Made by a program: the position numbers and the translations under genes
Origin: Brasenia schreberi
Lineage: Eukaryota > Streptophyta > Magnoliopsida > Nymphaeales > Cabombaceae
Length of the DNA stretch: 64,000 bases
Assembly (NCBI GenBank): GCA_036023115.1
Contig: JAYKKT010000089.1
Coordinates: 18,595,001-18,659,000 of the forward strand
Direction of reading: 5' to 3'
In this document: piece by piece, positions 12,441 to 23,647 of the stretch
How the letters are laid out: each line of letters opens with the position of its first letter
Numbering within the stretch: the first letter of the stretch is position 1
Notes under the pieces: generated by a model
The model's database searches: none
What the model saw: the letters and a program-made list of their open reading frames with translations, nothing else
Told to the model about the DNA's origin: nothing

Positions 12441-14651
12441 AATGGTTGATTCTCTCTCTTTTGAATCACTAGTTCTTTAGTCTCATTAGAAATCTGAAAT
12501 TTATATCTTTCCATCAAGACCAAATTAATATAAATCAAAGATTTGAGCATAAAGATACAATTATTTTTATAAACCTCTGACTTTCTAGCACAGGTCTGTC
12601 CTGAATGCTTGAGGGGTCTATTTTTGGATTTAATTGCAGACATCTACAATATATAAAATAAAAATAAAAATAGTTTCTAAATCTAAACATTAAACTCTAC
12701 TTTGTCTAAAAGTTTGAGAAGTTTTGGAGATTCAGAAGTTGTATAAAAAAATTCGGTAAATAAGTCTCTAGAAATAGAAACAGGTTCTGCTTTTCAAGAC
12801 TTGGAATATTTTTGAGTTGAGAAGTAAAATCACAATTTTATCAAACCTTTGAAATTGAAGTTTGGTTTTGAAAACTTATTGGATCTTGAACAATTTTCAA
12901 AACATCTAGGTTGACCCTGTAAACACCCCAAAATCAAATGATTTTCCAAAACAAACACCTGGTTTGAAAATCTATTTCAAAACCAAGTTTGAGTTTTCGA
13001 AAACCCAGGAGTTCCAAAAGCTTTAAACTTTTTGTTAAAAATCCTTTCGAAGTATGGATTTCTTAAACTCGGGCCAAGTCCCAACCTAAACCTAACTAGG
13101 ACCAACTCCCATGGCCCAGCCCGACCTCACCTAGCTAGGACTTGTCTAACCTACACCTTGCCCGAAACCCAACCCATCCTAAACCCCCAAGCACTTGGCT
13201 TCCCCCAAGTAAACCTAAGCCCAAACTCGCACGTCTAGACCCACCTAGGGAGACCTAGCTCGTGGCTGCCAAGGAGGACGGACCCGAGCAACTTGAGAGG
13301 AAAACCGACCACGTGTAAGTGTTTAAATTCAGTTTTTACCTTACTCATTTGAGATTAAATTCAATTCGATACGGGATTGTAATAATGGAGCGTAGTCTCC
13401 CCCGAAATGTAATATTTGTGCTTGATACACAAGCCACACACGTACACTTGAGCCTTATCGCTCTTAATCGTACACAAGGGACACCCACGTGCACTTGAGC
13501 CTTTCCGCTCTTAATTGCACACGATTGCACACACATTGAGCCTTTCCACTCTTAAGCTAAAGTATATATTTCCATTCGGGTATTTACTTTAGTGAAAGCT
13601 ATGTGAGTTGCAATTCAATTTGGGTAGTTACATTCAAGTCATGTGAGTTTGTCATTTAAATTTCACACTTACACACACATATTGAGCCTTTCCGCTCTTA
13701 AGCTAAAGTATATATTTTCATTCGGGTATTTACTTTAGTAAAAGCTGTGTGAGTTATCATTTCAATTTCACACGAGAAGCACACAAAAGCACTCGAGCCT
13801 TTCCGCTCTCCACTCTCACACACATTGAGCCTTGTCGCTCTTAGGATATAACATATTTATATATTTTCAAGCTGTGTGAGTTTACTTCACATCGAGTTGC
13901 ATTTCTCTTTGTGTGGATTTACATTAAGTCGTGTGAGTTGCTTTACATTTTGGGTATTTACATTAAGCTGCGTGAGTTGCACTTCAATTTCGGGTATTTA
14001 CATTGAGTTGTGTGAGTTGATTTCAATTCCAGCCTAGCTCACATCATCATCTCAAAACCCAAAAATATTTGTGCATCTTTGCATCCGTTAGCCTTCAAAA
14101 GCACCCCGAATCTACGTACAAACTAAGCTGAAAATAGGCCACTTGTGCACACACATATCCGGCCTAAAAAGCTAAAAACTCTAAAGACTTAGGTACGTCC
14201 AAAGCCGCAATAAAACTTGCAAATTAGGCATACATCGAGTTTTTCAAACACTGATTCTTGCAAAGTTTTATAGAAACGAAGTTTTAAGTGTTTAAACTGA
14301 CCCTTGAGCATCGGTTTAAGAAGGTTTAAACGAAAAGATCCCTCTTTCCCACAATTGCCAAAAGAAGTTAGAATACTTTCAAAAATCTTTGCTAGCTTAA
14401 GCAAGCTAGCTGGCACGCCCTTAGAAATGACGTAGACACGAAAAATGTTCATTTCCGGTCTCAAGAACCAGAAGTGAAAATTTTCATGTTTACAACCCTT
14501 GAGCATCAGTTCAAGAAGGCCTATGTCAACAAAAATTCAATTGTCCACAATCGCTACACGAAGTCAGAAATCAACTTTGCTAGTTTGAGCAAACTCACTG
14601 GCTCGCTCGGACACAAGACGTAGTTTGTAAATTTAATTTCATGTCTCTACA
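12440..14651 (+). repeat. Type II LTR copy L, split by LTR K
   Basis: The minus-strand reading of 12440-12917 matches the U5 part of type II copy I: 'gggtcaacctagat' followed by a low-complexity stretch with 'cagaacctgtttct...agagactta'. The match resumes at 14495 with 'acccttgagcatcagttcaagaaggcctatgtc' and ends at 14651 with TCTCTACA, the mirror of the I start. The two halves join exactly where LTR K sits. The element's own direction is plus. The left limit is uncertain and the U3 with its promoter is missing or unrecognisable. Confidence 0.6.
12918..14494 (+). repeat. Type I LTR copy K (short, nested in L)
   Basis: Starts TGTAAACACCCC and ends TGTTTACA. It holds the type I signatures: the 'ttcaattcgatacgg' block, a cytosine-rich stretch at 13060-13240, and at least six copies of the TTGAGCC-TTTCC-GCTCTTA module between 13440 and 13850. 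At 1.58 kb it is about half the size of the other type I LTRs, with most of U3 missing. It is flanked by ACCC on both sides (12914-12917 and 14495-14498); a 5-bp duplication GACCC with one base lost on the right would explain this. It is a solo LTR with no internal region. Confidence 0.75.
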
Positions 14652-16702
14652 TAGATTTCAGAATCAACATTCACATCTATAGTACATAATTTTCATATCT
14701 TGTTCTCATCAACCTTTAATGGTGTTAGCATTTGAACACCATTTATCCAAACAAGTATTATAAACACATTCTTTCTTAACTATAATATAGATGTTTACCA
14801 TTCTGCTATTTTATTATCTACTTGATTCTATATTTTAAAATGTGTGTTGCTCTTGTAGTTAATCTCTTCTTTAATGCTCATCTTTTGATTCATTTGATGA
14901 TGCTTAGATAAAAGGTTGTTCCCTTTTCGAGTTAGGATGACTATGTCTACTATGATTATTATATCATTCCCCAGGAGCTAGCCCGTATGCCTTTGGCAAT
15001 CTATAAATGGATTTGATAGTCTTCCTCCTCTTCAACATAAGCCCTTAAGTTGGTCTTGAAATTCTCTTAATTGAGTCAAACATCTCATAAGATTATTGGT
15101 TCTGCAGCGGCCAACATCATGAGGACATAGAGTCATTTTCTTTTTTTCATTATTTTGACTTTGTAAGGATTAAAACATGGATACGGTGCTACCTAATTGA
15201 GTCCCTATGCTACTCTTAAATGCATCAATTCATTAAAAGATGGCCTTTTACTTTTATAAAGATTACCATGATTAATATTTTCCATAGAATCGGGTAGAGC
15301 AAAACTTTGTCCACTTTAAGCATGAGTGCTCTAAGGATGAAATTTGCATAACTTGAAACCAAACGAGATTTTATGAACATTTATCTACATGGTACTAGAT
15401 GTCATTACCTTTCTGAAACCATCATTGAATTAGCAAAGTGAAATCCCTTGAGTGATCTTTGAACACTCAAGTGTTTGTATAGTTTTATCTTGCTCCTAGT
15501 AACAATTGTATTCCTTTACAAAATCTCAAGGCAAGAAGCTTTAGGCAAAGAGACCAGAGAAAAAAGAAATAAGAGCAAAGAAGGAATTTGTATTCTATCT
15601 TTAGCATGCCCTTAACAAAGAGTGAGAAGTGGTAGCCCATTATTTGAAACTTTGATCCATGGGAAAATTTCACATGAGTAGGATTGGGTCTTGTTATCCT
15701 CCAGTAAGTTTGAAACATTCTACAATCATAATCTTTTCTCAACTTTTAAGGCAAGCGAATCAATGTAAATTCTTACTTTTTAAAGCCAATGGTCACTAAT
15801 GCCATCTCCATCTTTTAAGTCAGTGGTCATTATTATCAACATCAATTTATTCAAGAATTTGCTTTCTTCTATCTTGTCAAGAGAAATGCATCTATCTCAT
15901 ATTTTTTAGGAAAAAAATAACACATCGCCAATGACACAACAAACATATGTGCATGATCCTATATCTACACCATATTTGTTCCTTTGATACCAACCATGAT
16001 AGAAACATCCTTGATTTCATGATTCAAGTAACTTCGATATTCTATTCAATGTTGACACCCCCTATAACATGGTGCAATAAATTGATGGTTAGCTGGTATC
16101 TAATAAGGACAATTTACAGTTGAGCGATGGTTTGTTAGTGTCTAATAGAGATGTTTATGTCTAGAGCAATTTTGAAGTTGTTCTTAAAGGTAAATGGTAG
16201 AAACTATTAGGTTTTTATGGACCTTGTAAATAGCTTTTTGAGGAGCCTCTACCAATATATGTACCTATATATGAAGATTGTGATAGTGTAAGCAAAGTGT
16301 TCATTTTGAAAAGTGTGGCTTCATATACAAGCATCATGGACATGTCTATCACAGGAAGGAGCATGAGCATTGAAGTACACGACTCTAAGTTTTGTAGAAC
16401 AATGTAAAATTTTCATCTTTCCTTATTGTTTTGACTGTTTAAGAAAAAAATAGGTTTGTGTATTTCAAGTTCATTGGTTTATATTTGAAGGATGATTTGA
16501 GTAACCCATTGTTGATTTTGTGTTGTTTCTTATTCAAACATGTTTCATTCCACAATTCTTTTAATTGCATATTTCAAATTTTTAAAGTAGTGACAAGGAA
16601 AGGTTTCTTTCTGAAATCCAAACAAAAAGAACTCCCCATTGTAATGTTTCTTTAGTAGCTTTAAATGAACCCACAAGGATCCATGTCCTCAAGTAGGATA
16701 AT
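14652..16702. other. Unassigned AT-rich stretch (about 2 kb)
   Basis: Small frames at 14189-14506, 15485-15742 (minus) and 16458-16655 (plus) have no recognised domain; the first lies in LTRs K and L. A weak local repeat ('gatggttagctggtatctaataaggac' and 'gatggtttgttagtgtctaatagaga') is seen at 16083-16150. I could not assign this stretch to any element. Confidence 0.4.
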
Positions 16703-16773
16703 GTAGAGGACAGTCTAGATAGCGCACAGGACTCAAAATCCTTGTGCCATCAGTTCGAATCTGATCCCCACCA
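16703..16773 (+). pseudogene. tRNA-Leu(CAA)-like segment with encoded CCA
   Basis: A 71-base segment has an anticodon-arm look (AGGA-CTCAAAA-TCCT, anticodon CAA at 16734-16736) and a T arm (CAG-TTCGAAT-CTG, containing the GTTCGAATC B-box core). It ends TCCCCACCA, with CCA in the DNA. The 5' acceptor strand (GTAGAGGA) pairs only partly, the D arm is poor, and leucine tRNAs normally have a long variable arm that is missing here. About 100 bases downstream, 16861-16885 holds a second T-arm-like piece (CCAG-TTCAAAT-CTGG). I read this as a tRNA-derived retrosequence or SINE head, not a working tRNA. Confidence 0.4.
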
Positions 16774-17563
16774 CATATTTAATGTATCAATATATATATA
16801 TATATATACAAAGTAAGAACTAGGAGGGACCCAATACCTCCTTATATAAATTTCGTGTCACCAGTTCAAATCTGGTTCCTGGCACAATTTACTGTTGACA
16901 ATCTGAGCTAGTATCATTCATGGGCAGGAAAAAGAAACCGGTAGAAACAGCAAAAGCAAATGACAGATTCAAAGGAAGAAGAAGTTCGTCCAAACCGAAC
17001 ATGTCAATTTATTATAGGTTTCAATAGCGCCCAAAATCAAATGACAACCATCAGTGTCCTTTTCTGAGATCATGACAAAACTAAACATAAAGAATCATAA
17101 TTGCTTTGCGACTTTTAATTTTCATGTTCACATTGGGTTTCCATGGATCCACCTACCCAATTCCTTGTACAGAGCGATGCAAATCCAAATCTATGTGGGC
17201 TAATTGGACTCAAACTAAAACCTGTATATATATATACATGTACATATATATGAGGCGGGCCAGTACCTTAAAGGACCATATAAAATGTGAGCCCGCCCAA
17301 CCTGGCCCACATTTTCTCAGGCCCATATTGACATCGCTACACAAAAGCTAACAGTGGCTACACATCTTCAAAACACTAAAATCAATCCCTTTCTCGAGCT
17401 AGGTGGGGTCAACCATATTGGTATTTGAGCCACATCGATCTTGTGGGATAACTGCATTTAAATCCATAAAAATAAGATTTCCCTTTGGGGATTCCTTTCA
17501 ACAAATTTGAAAGTTTTGCGGGCTCTTTTATTTAACTTATAACATCCCCAACAGCTTCACTTC
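16774..17563. other. Unassigned sequence with short TA runs
   Basis: It holds a short TA run (about 16790-16808), the second T-arm-like piece (16861-16885) and another TA/CATA run at 17225-17250. No coding domain was recognised. Confidence 0.4.
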
Positions 17564-18093
17564 TAGGGGTGGAAATTTATACCATGGCTAGGTCAAAATT
17601 TGATGTAACAAGAACCTAAAAAGTCCATGTTTGTGTTTGGATCGGCTTCATTTTGTGTCACACTCACAAAGCAACAAGGAAAAATCGTGTTAGGTTTGGG
17701 TCAACCCGAACACTACAAGATAAAAAAAAGCACTGAAATGTAATTGTAGTTGAAAAGTAGGTGGGATGCAATATGAAATACTTAAACATGTCCCTCCCGA
17801 TTTCCAAAACCTGCATGCACAGCACACCCTTAAACATTCAGGTCCGTACTGTCTAGACATTGTTTGGATGAGGCAGCTCTTCTTCACAGCCCCACTGTGC
17901 TCACCAGGTAAATGTGGTCTCCCTCCTGTGTTGGGTTGTGTTGCACATCTAAAACCGACATTCGTATAAATTGTTTCTGTAACAGCTCTTGTCTGAGTTT
18001 GCATTGAGCAACATGACAGGATTAGGTCATGCGCGGATTGACTTTAACGTGGATGAAACGGACACAACATCAATAATCGAATTGCAGCCCTAA
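17564..18093. mobile_element. hAT-like non-autonomous element (MITE), worn
   Basis: The left end reads TAGGGGTGGAAAT. The right end, reverse complemented, reads TTAGGGCTGCAAT, so the two ends form short imperfect inverted repeats of the TAGGG(G/C)TG type common in plant hAT elements. The 8 bases left (TTCACTTC) and right (TTCATTTG) agree at 6 positions, which would fit a worn 8-bp target duplication. The interior has only short frames and no transposase, so it is about 530 bp of non-coding MITE. Superfamily assignment is tentative. Confidence 0.4.
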
Positions 18094-18480
18094 TTCATTT
18101 GTCACTCTTTTTCAGTCTCAAACAACTAAATGTGTTTGTATTAATAGGTTCAACCCACGCACTAACCAAACTTTTAAGATTTAGGATGAACACAAACACA
18201 ACATGAAACCTTCATATCGTTTTTGTGTGATGTGATGATATGGTCAGCGTCAACCTCAATTACTGGTGCTATGGCTTTGCAACCAGTTTGAAACTTAACA
18301 AAAGAGAGATGAACTCCATTATATGCTGTTTCCCATATCAAGATGCACCGGAATCGTTGAATTTCAACGTTCCCATGTAATATACGATGGAATTCATTTA
18401 CAACACAAACAACAAAAAACCACAATCTTCATTATTTGTGTCCACTCAAAGCAAACTCCAATGAAAATTAAGCAAAACCA
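18094..18480. other. Unassigned 390-bp gap
   Basis: It lies between the MITE and the LINE remnant. A minus-strand frame at 18174-18425 has no recognisable features. Confidence 0.35.
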
Positions 18481-19935
18481 ATTTCAGATTATCAAATAAA
18501 TTTATAGGATCAGACAATATTCCTATAGAAGTATGAAAAATTATAGGAGAGATAGGCTCACAAGACTATTTAATAAAATATGAAGAATCCAAAAGATACT
18601 AGAGAAATGGAGATCAGGTACACTTATACTCATATATAAGAACAAGGAAGACATTGAGAATTGTGCAAATTATTCAGGTATCAAGTTAATGAGCCATACT
18701 ATGAAATTATGGGAAAGAATTATCGAACTTAGGTTAAAACAAGTATCGAGTAGAAGAGAGAACCAATTCGGATTCATGCCCGGTAGATCTACTATTGAAG
18801 TGATTCACCAATTGAGGCATCTTATGAAAAATTTTAGAGTAAAAAAAAAGATCCTTCACATGATATTTATTGATCTAGAAAAGACTTATGTAGGATGCCA
18901 AGAGATATTCTTTGGAGAACCTTGAAAAGAGAGGTATCTCATTGACATACATAAATCTTATAAGAGACATGTACGATGGTGCAAAAACATGCGTGAGGAC
19001 TCAATGAAGGAAAGATATACTTTTTTGAAGTTAAGATTGGGTTACATCAAGGATCAACTTTAAGTCCATATTTATTTATATTGTCATTGATGAGTTAATA
19101 AAACATATTCAAGATGAAGTACCTTAGTGTATGTTATTTGTAGATGACATTGTGTTAGTAGATGAGTCCAAGGAAAAAGTTAATAGGAAATTGGAACTAT
19201 AAAGAAAAACATTAGAAAGTAAAGGCTTCTGACTTAGTAGAACAAAAACAGAATATATAGGATGTAAGTTTGATCATTTGGGTACTTTAGAGGATATACA
19301 AATTAAGATTAGCACACATTGCATCCTTAACAAAGAAAGTTTTAAGTACCTAGGATCAATTTTTCAAAGTTGTGAAAAAATTGAGGGATATGTTATACAT
19401 AAAATTAATGCCGGTTGGTTAAAATGGAGAGGGGCATCAGGTATGTTATGCGATAAGAAGATACCATTAAAGTTGAAAGGTAAATATTATAAAGCAACAA
19501 TTAGGCCTACAATGTTTTATGGTTGAGTGTTGGGCAGTTAATCATCAACATGTGCAAAAGATGTCTATAGCATAAATTAAGATGTTGAGATGAATGAGTG
19601 GTCATACAAGGAAAGACCATATACATAATGAGGAAACAAATTTGGAGTAGCACCAATAGCAGCTAAAATGAAAGAATCGTTTAAGATGGTTTGGACATGT
19701 AAAAAGATGGCCCAAGGATGCTCCCTAAGAAGATATGAAAACTAGATTGTGAAAATATTAAAGAAGAAGGGGACGACCACAAAAGTGTTGGAAAGAAATA
19801 ATAAAGAATGATTGAGTTTATATTGACTTAACTGCCAGCATGACACATGATAGGGCTCCGTGAAAACAAAGAATCCATGTAGCTGACCCATGTATGGATA
19901 AAGGCTTAGTTGTTGTCATTGTTACTGTAAGTAAA
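18480..19935 (+). pseudogene. RTE-type LINE remnant, RT C-terminal half
   Basis: Pieces of reverse transcriptase appear in order across stops and shifts. They are 'NYSGIKLMSHTMKLWERII' (about 18670-18725), 'ENQFGFMPGRSTIEVIHQLRHLM' (18760-18830), motif A 'IFIDLEKTY' in which the expected following Asp is lost, and motif C 'LFVDDIVLVDESKEK' (about 19135-19180). After these come 'GWLKWRGASGMLCDKKIPLKLKGK' (about 19410-19485) and the C-terminal blocks 'GHTRKD' and 'NRLRWFGHVKR' (19600-19710). The 3' end, 'ggataaaggcttagttgttgtcattgttactg' (about 19896-19927), looks like the degenerate TTG-type tail of plant RTE elements. The endonuclease domain is missing. It is 5'-truncated and dead. Confidence 0.75.
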
Positions 19936-20547
19936 ACCAACTTCGAGATTCTATCAGATTATGAACTAAAGTTCACATCAACCCTCACAGAACCAAAAGC
20001 CTTTTTTGGACAATACCACCAATCTGAAAAAGCAAATCCTCAAAAACTGTAGCTCCACGGTTTGACTTAACCAAAATTGCTTATGATAGGGGTGAGCATT
20101 GGTCGATTTGATTCAATAATTGTTTTGAACCGACAAAATTGATTTTTTACTTACCATAGGAATCAGAACCGAACCGACATTTCTAATAGAATAGGAAATT
20201 TTGTTACGGTGATGACTTAGTTTCAGTTATTTGGTTTATATTGAAACGAAATCGGTCTATACTACCCCAAATAGAGACACCAACTTTCTATGTTTCTATT
20301 CATTTGGATATTCAAATTTCCACCAAGGAGATGAGAAATCTAGACAATGTGTAAAAGATTGAGAATAAAACTGCAGCATATAAGAGATAGTGCATAGAAC
20401 AACAACAATGAAACCAAAACCTAATAGATAACAGATAAGCAAAAGTTCAACTTAGAAATTTAAGTTGAGCTCACATCTCTAATGTTAAACTAATAGACAA
20501 CCATAAAACAAGGGTGAAACATAAAGGTCCAAACATGGTTTGGAAAC
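19936..20547. other. Unassigned, with one MITE-like end
   Basis: 'ataggggtgagcattggtcg' at about 20088 followed by 'gaaccga' repeats looks like one end of a common plant MITE type; the opposite end was not found. No coding domain. Confidence 0.35.
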
Positions 20548-22055
20548 TGTAGATGTGAAAATTTTACTCGAAAGCTTATGTAGAGGCTTGAAATAATCTT
20601 CTCAATCTACTTCGTTCTTGCGCCAGCATGCCTGCTAGTTTCACTAAAATTAGTAAAGATATAATTCCAACTTTGAAGATGTGAATTTTTATTTCAAACC
20701 CTATTAAGATTTGAAAAGAAACTCTCGAGACTACGTCGTGTGTGCGAGCGTGCCAATTAGTTTACTCAAACTAACAAAGATTCGATTTCTTACTTCATTA
20801 AACGATTATGGACAAGTGAGTTTTTATCGACGTAGGCTTTCTTGAACTGATGCTCAAGGGTCAACCTAGATACTTGGAAAATTATTTAAAATCCGTTAAA
20901 TTTCGAAAAATAATGTCCTAATTTGAAAGTTTGAAGAAATCATGATTTAGTTCTTGACTTTGGAAAATTTCAGGTTCTGAAAAACAGAAACTGGTTATGT
21001 TTTTAGAGACCTATTCTCTATTTTTTTAAAATACTTTTAAGTTTCTAAAAATTCTGAAAATTTTACCAAAGATAAACATTCATGTACAGAATCAGAAAAT
21101 ATTTTTATTTTGAATTTTAATGCTACATATTCTCATAATTAAATCTAGAACTAAACATCATTCAGGTACTCGAAACAGATTTGTACTAGAACATCAAATG
21201 TTTAGAAAAACCAAGATATTTCGGTACTCAGACCTTCAATTTTTACAAAATTGGTCTTTTGAGAAGGTATGAATTTCAGCTTTCCAAAGAGACTATTTTC
21301 AATCGATTTGATTCAGTATGTACAAAGATATTTAAGAAATAACAGATATGTGGTAGAAATTTCTGACTTTCCAGAATCTGTTTTGTTTTTTATAAATGTT
21401 TTCAGATTTAATTTACTATGTTTAGTAATGTATAAAATCCTAAAAATTTTACTAGATGTCTGTCTATATGTCTAGATTAGATGAGCCAAATATCGACTTG
21501 TTTGGAGCAGTAGACAATTATAGAGAAATCTTTGATCAGATGGGTGTAGAGTGGAGACTGGAAATTTTCAGATTTTTAGAAAAAGTGTGTGTTCTTGTTT
21601 TGACTTAAACGAATCTATGGCTATAAACCAACAGTTTAAATCCTAAGGATCACGTGAACATGGGGAGATAAAGAGGTTCATGATCTTATGTTGCGCTATG
21701 GAGTCGAAAGAACCAATATGAAAGTGTATAACGAAGACCGCATGAAAGAAAGATGGGGATAGCCTGTGAATTTGGATCAATACTTCATGGAGACTTAGGT
21801 TCCTTAATTACAAGCCCATAAAAATTAATAAGAAAGAAGATAATTATGAGATTAGTAAGAGAGGATAGACTTGTGAAGGAAGGTGGAAGACGGTCTGCAA
21901 CTAGTGGTTGGAGGCGGGCAACAACCTTCTTCCTCTCTTCCTCTTCTCCTTCTCCCTCTTTCTCTCCCTCTCTTTCTTTCTCTCCCTCACTTTCTCTCCC
22001 TCTTGCTAAATGATTTGCTAAACTCGGATTGATGGTTTGCAACACCTTTGAGGTC

Positions 22056-22066
22056 CCTTTTATAGG
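22056..22066 (-). promoter_or_regulatory. TATA box of LTR I
   Basis: CCTATAAAAGG on the minus strand. The identical 11-mer occurs at 56922-56932 in LTR H at the equivalent place, upstream of a GA-rich leader. This conservation between copies supports a promoter role. Confidence 0.65.
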
Positions 22067-22410
22067 CCAAAGAATACCTATTTCTTGCAAATTTTCAGAA
22101 GGTAAGTTGCCTTAGTGAAAATGGCTGCATTTTGGCAAGTGAATGCTGACCATTCTTGCCAAAAACTGCTCCCACGGATAAGGTAAGTGAAGTGCTGGTC
22201 CTTCTTGCCAAAAACTTGTTTTGTCTTATATAATAAGTGCATTTGCTTATTTAATGAAGCTTAATAAGATAAGTTGTCTAATCCTTTGATGTTGAACTCC
22301 AAAACTGGTAAGTTTCTTCTTAGTGGCTTACCAAATTGAACATCACTACTTACCAAATCGAGCATTACAACTAGCCAAATCGAGCATCACTTTCCTTTTG
22401 TGTGGATGAT

Positions 22411-22528
22411 GCCGACTTTCCATTCTTGACGTCGACCTTCCGTTCTGAGCATCGACTTTCCTTCTTGAATGTCGACTTTCCTTTCTAGGCACCGACTTTC
22501 CTTCTTAATGTTGACTTTCCTTTCTAAT
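22411..22528. repeat. Six-unit 20-bp tandem repeat in U3 of LTR I
   Basis: Units follow the pattern (g/a)(t/c)CGACTTTCCTTCTTGA(a/g)(t/c), four of 20 bases and two of 19. The array lies about 350-460 bp upstream of the TATA box in the LTR's own direction, where enhancer repeats often lie. Related but degenerate CTTTCC-TTTTTG repeats occur in U3 of LTR H (about 59820-59940). Confidence 0.85.
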
Positions 22529-23342
22529 ACTTGAAACTAAAAATGACAGGTTAACTTGCCTAACAACGCCAAAATTGGCAGGTGCTCGATCGTTGCCTTT
22601 TTTGTTCATGCCATCTTCTCTTTTTAGGGAATTTGCCTCCTTCGATTCGAATTTATATATGGTAGGTTTCAAACACTTTATAAAAAAATATTTTATATTT
22701 GAAAACATCAAATTTAATGAAATCTTTAAATATTGCTTTGGAAAAGCACAGGGTTTCATTTCCAATTTTTGTTTGCAAGGGTGACCTACTTTTGCTACGT
22801 GAGTCCGTCTATAACCACCTTGACCATTTAACCCTTCTCATGGGTGTGAGGTATCGAACCACTTTAACTACTTCAACGAGTGTAAGGTGTCGAACCACTT
22901 TGACCCTGGGTATCAGGTCTTGGAATGAGACCCTTCTCAATCGGGCAAATTTCTAAGGTCTGGTTTGATTTAATTTATTTTTGAATATTAGGGGTTTTGG
23001 AATTTCATAAATTTATAATTTGCAAACATTTTGGGTTTGATTCCAAATGTTACCTTTTCCATTTGTTTATATAAAAGGAATTGTTTGAAATCATCCTTTC
23101 TTTGAAGGCAATCACTTAAAAAGGCAAAATCCTGCCGATTTGGTCTTGAGGGCAAAATCATCATTTTCATAAAATTTTGTCCAATTCCAAATTTTTCTGA
23201 AAGGGATGTAATATTTCATGATTTTGAGGCTGCCATAAAATTTTGATACCAAAACGAGTTCATTTGATGCATTTTATTTAAAAACTCAAAGCTACCAAAA
23301 ATAGCCAGTTTTTAAAAAGGTAAATTTTTTTGGGTGTTTACA

Positions 23343-23647
23343 GATGTCCCTCTTCGGCATTAATCTAAATTTATTTTGATAATGGCAAAGAAGAAAACAC
23401 CCATTTGATTTTCTTCCCAGATGTATCTTTAGAGTATGAAATTCTTCCTTATTCCATATCCTCCATTTCCTTGGATTTATTTTTATAAAGGAGGGGATCT
23501 TAGCCAAAGAGGATTTGATAAGAACAACTAGTCGTAGGGTAATCATGCCTGGACGACCCATTTGTGAATGCATATGGAATACAAAGTGAATAAAGTGGAT
23601 GTTTAGGGACCCATACCTTTGATTCGTGAACTTGAGAAGAAGCCTAT
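23343..23647 (-). other. Polypurine tract and 3' leader scrap of the LTR I element
   Basis: Read on the minus strand, the segment ends in AAGAGGGACATC directly before LTR I, at the same place as AAAAGGGGCATC before LTR A. The next 60 bases ('ggcattaatctaaatttattttgataatggcaaag') match 26723-26756 of Element 1. So type I and type II LTR elements share a related 3' leader. LTR A begins at 23648, cutting this leader short. Confidence 0.65.

Larger units (their letters stand above)
20548..23342 (-). repeat. Type II LTR copy I (3' LTR of a lost element)
   Basis: Bounded by TGTAGATG on the left and GGGTGTTTACA on the right; its own direction is minus. The left 350 bases match LTRs H and J: 'tgcgagcgtgccaattagtttactcaaactaacaaa', 'gacaagtgag', 'ctcaagggtcaacctaga'. 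A CCTATAAAAGG box sits at 22056-22066 (minus), followed in the sense direction by a GA-rich leader (21916-22010). U3 contains a 20-bp tandem array (22411-22528). Next to its U3 end, at 23343, a polypurine-tract-like sequence and a 3' leader scrap remain. This marks it as a 3' LTR rather than a solo LTR, although the rest of its element has gone. Confidence 0.75.

Noticed and set aside
16703..16773. A functional tRNA-Leu gene
   Set aside because: The acceptor stem pairs poorly, the D arm is weak, the long variable arm of leucine tRNAs is missing and CCA is encoded in the DNA, which plant nuclear tRNA genes lack.
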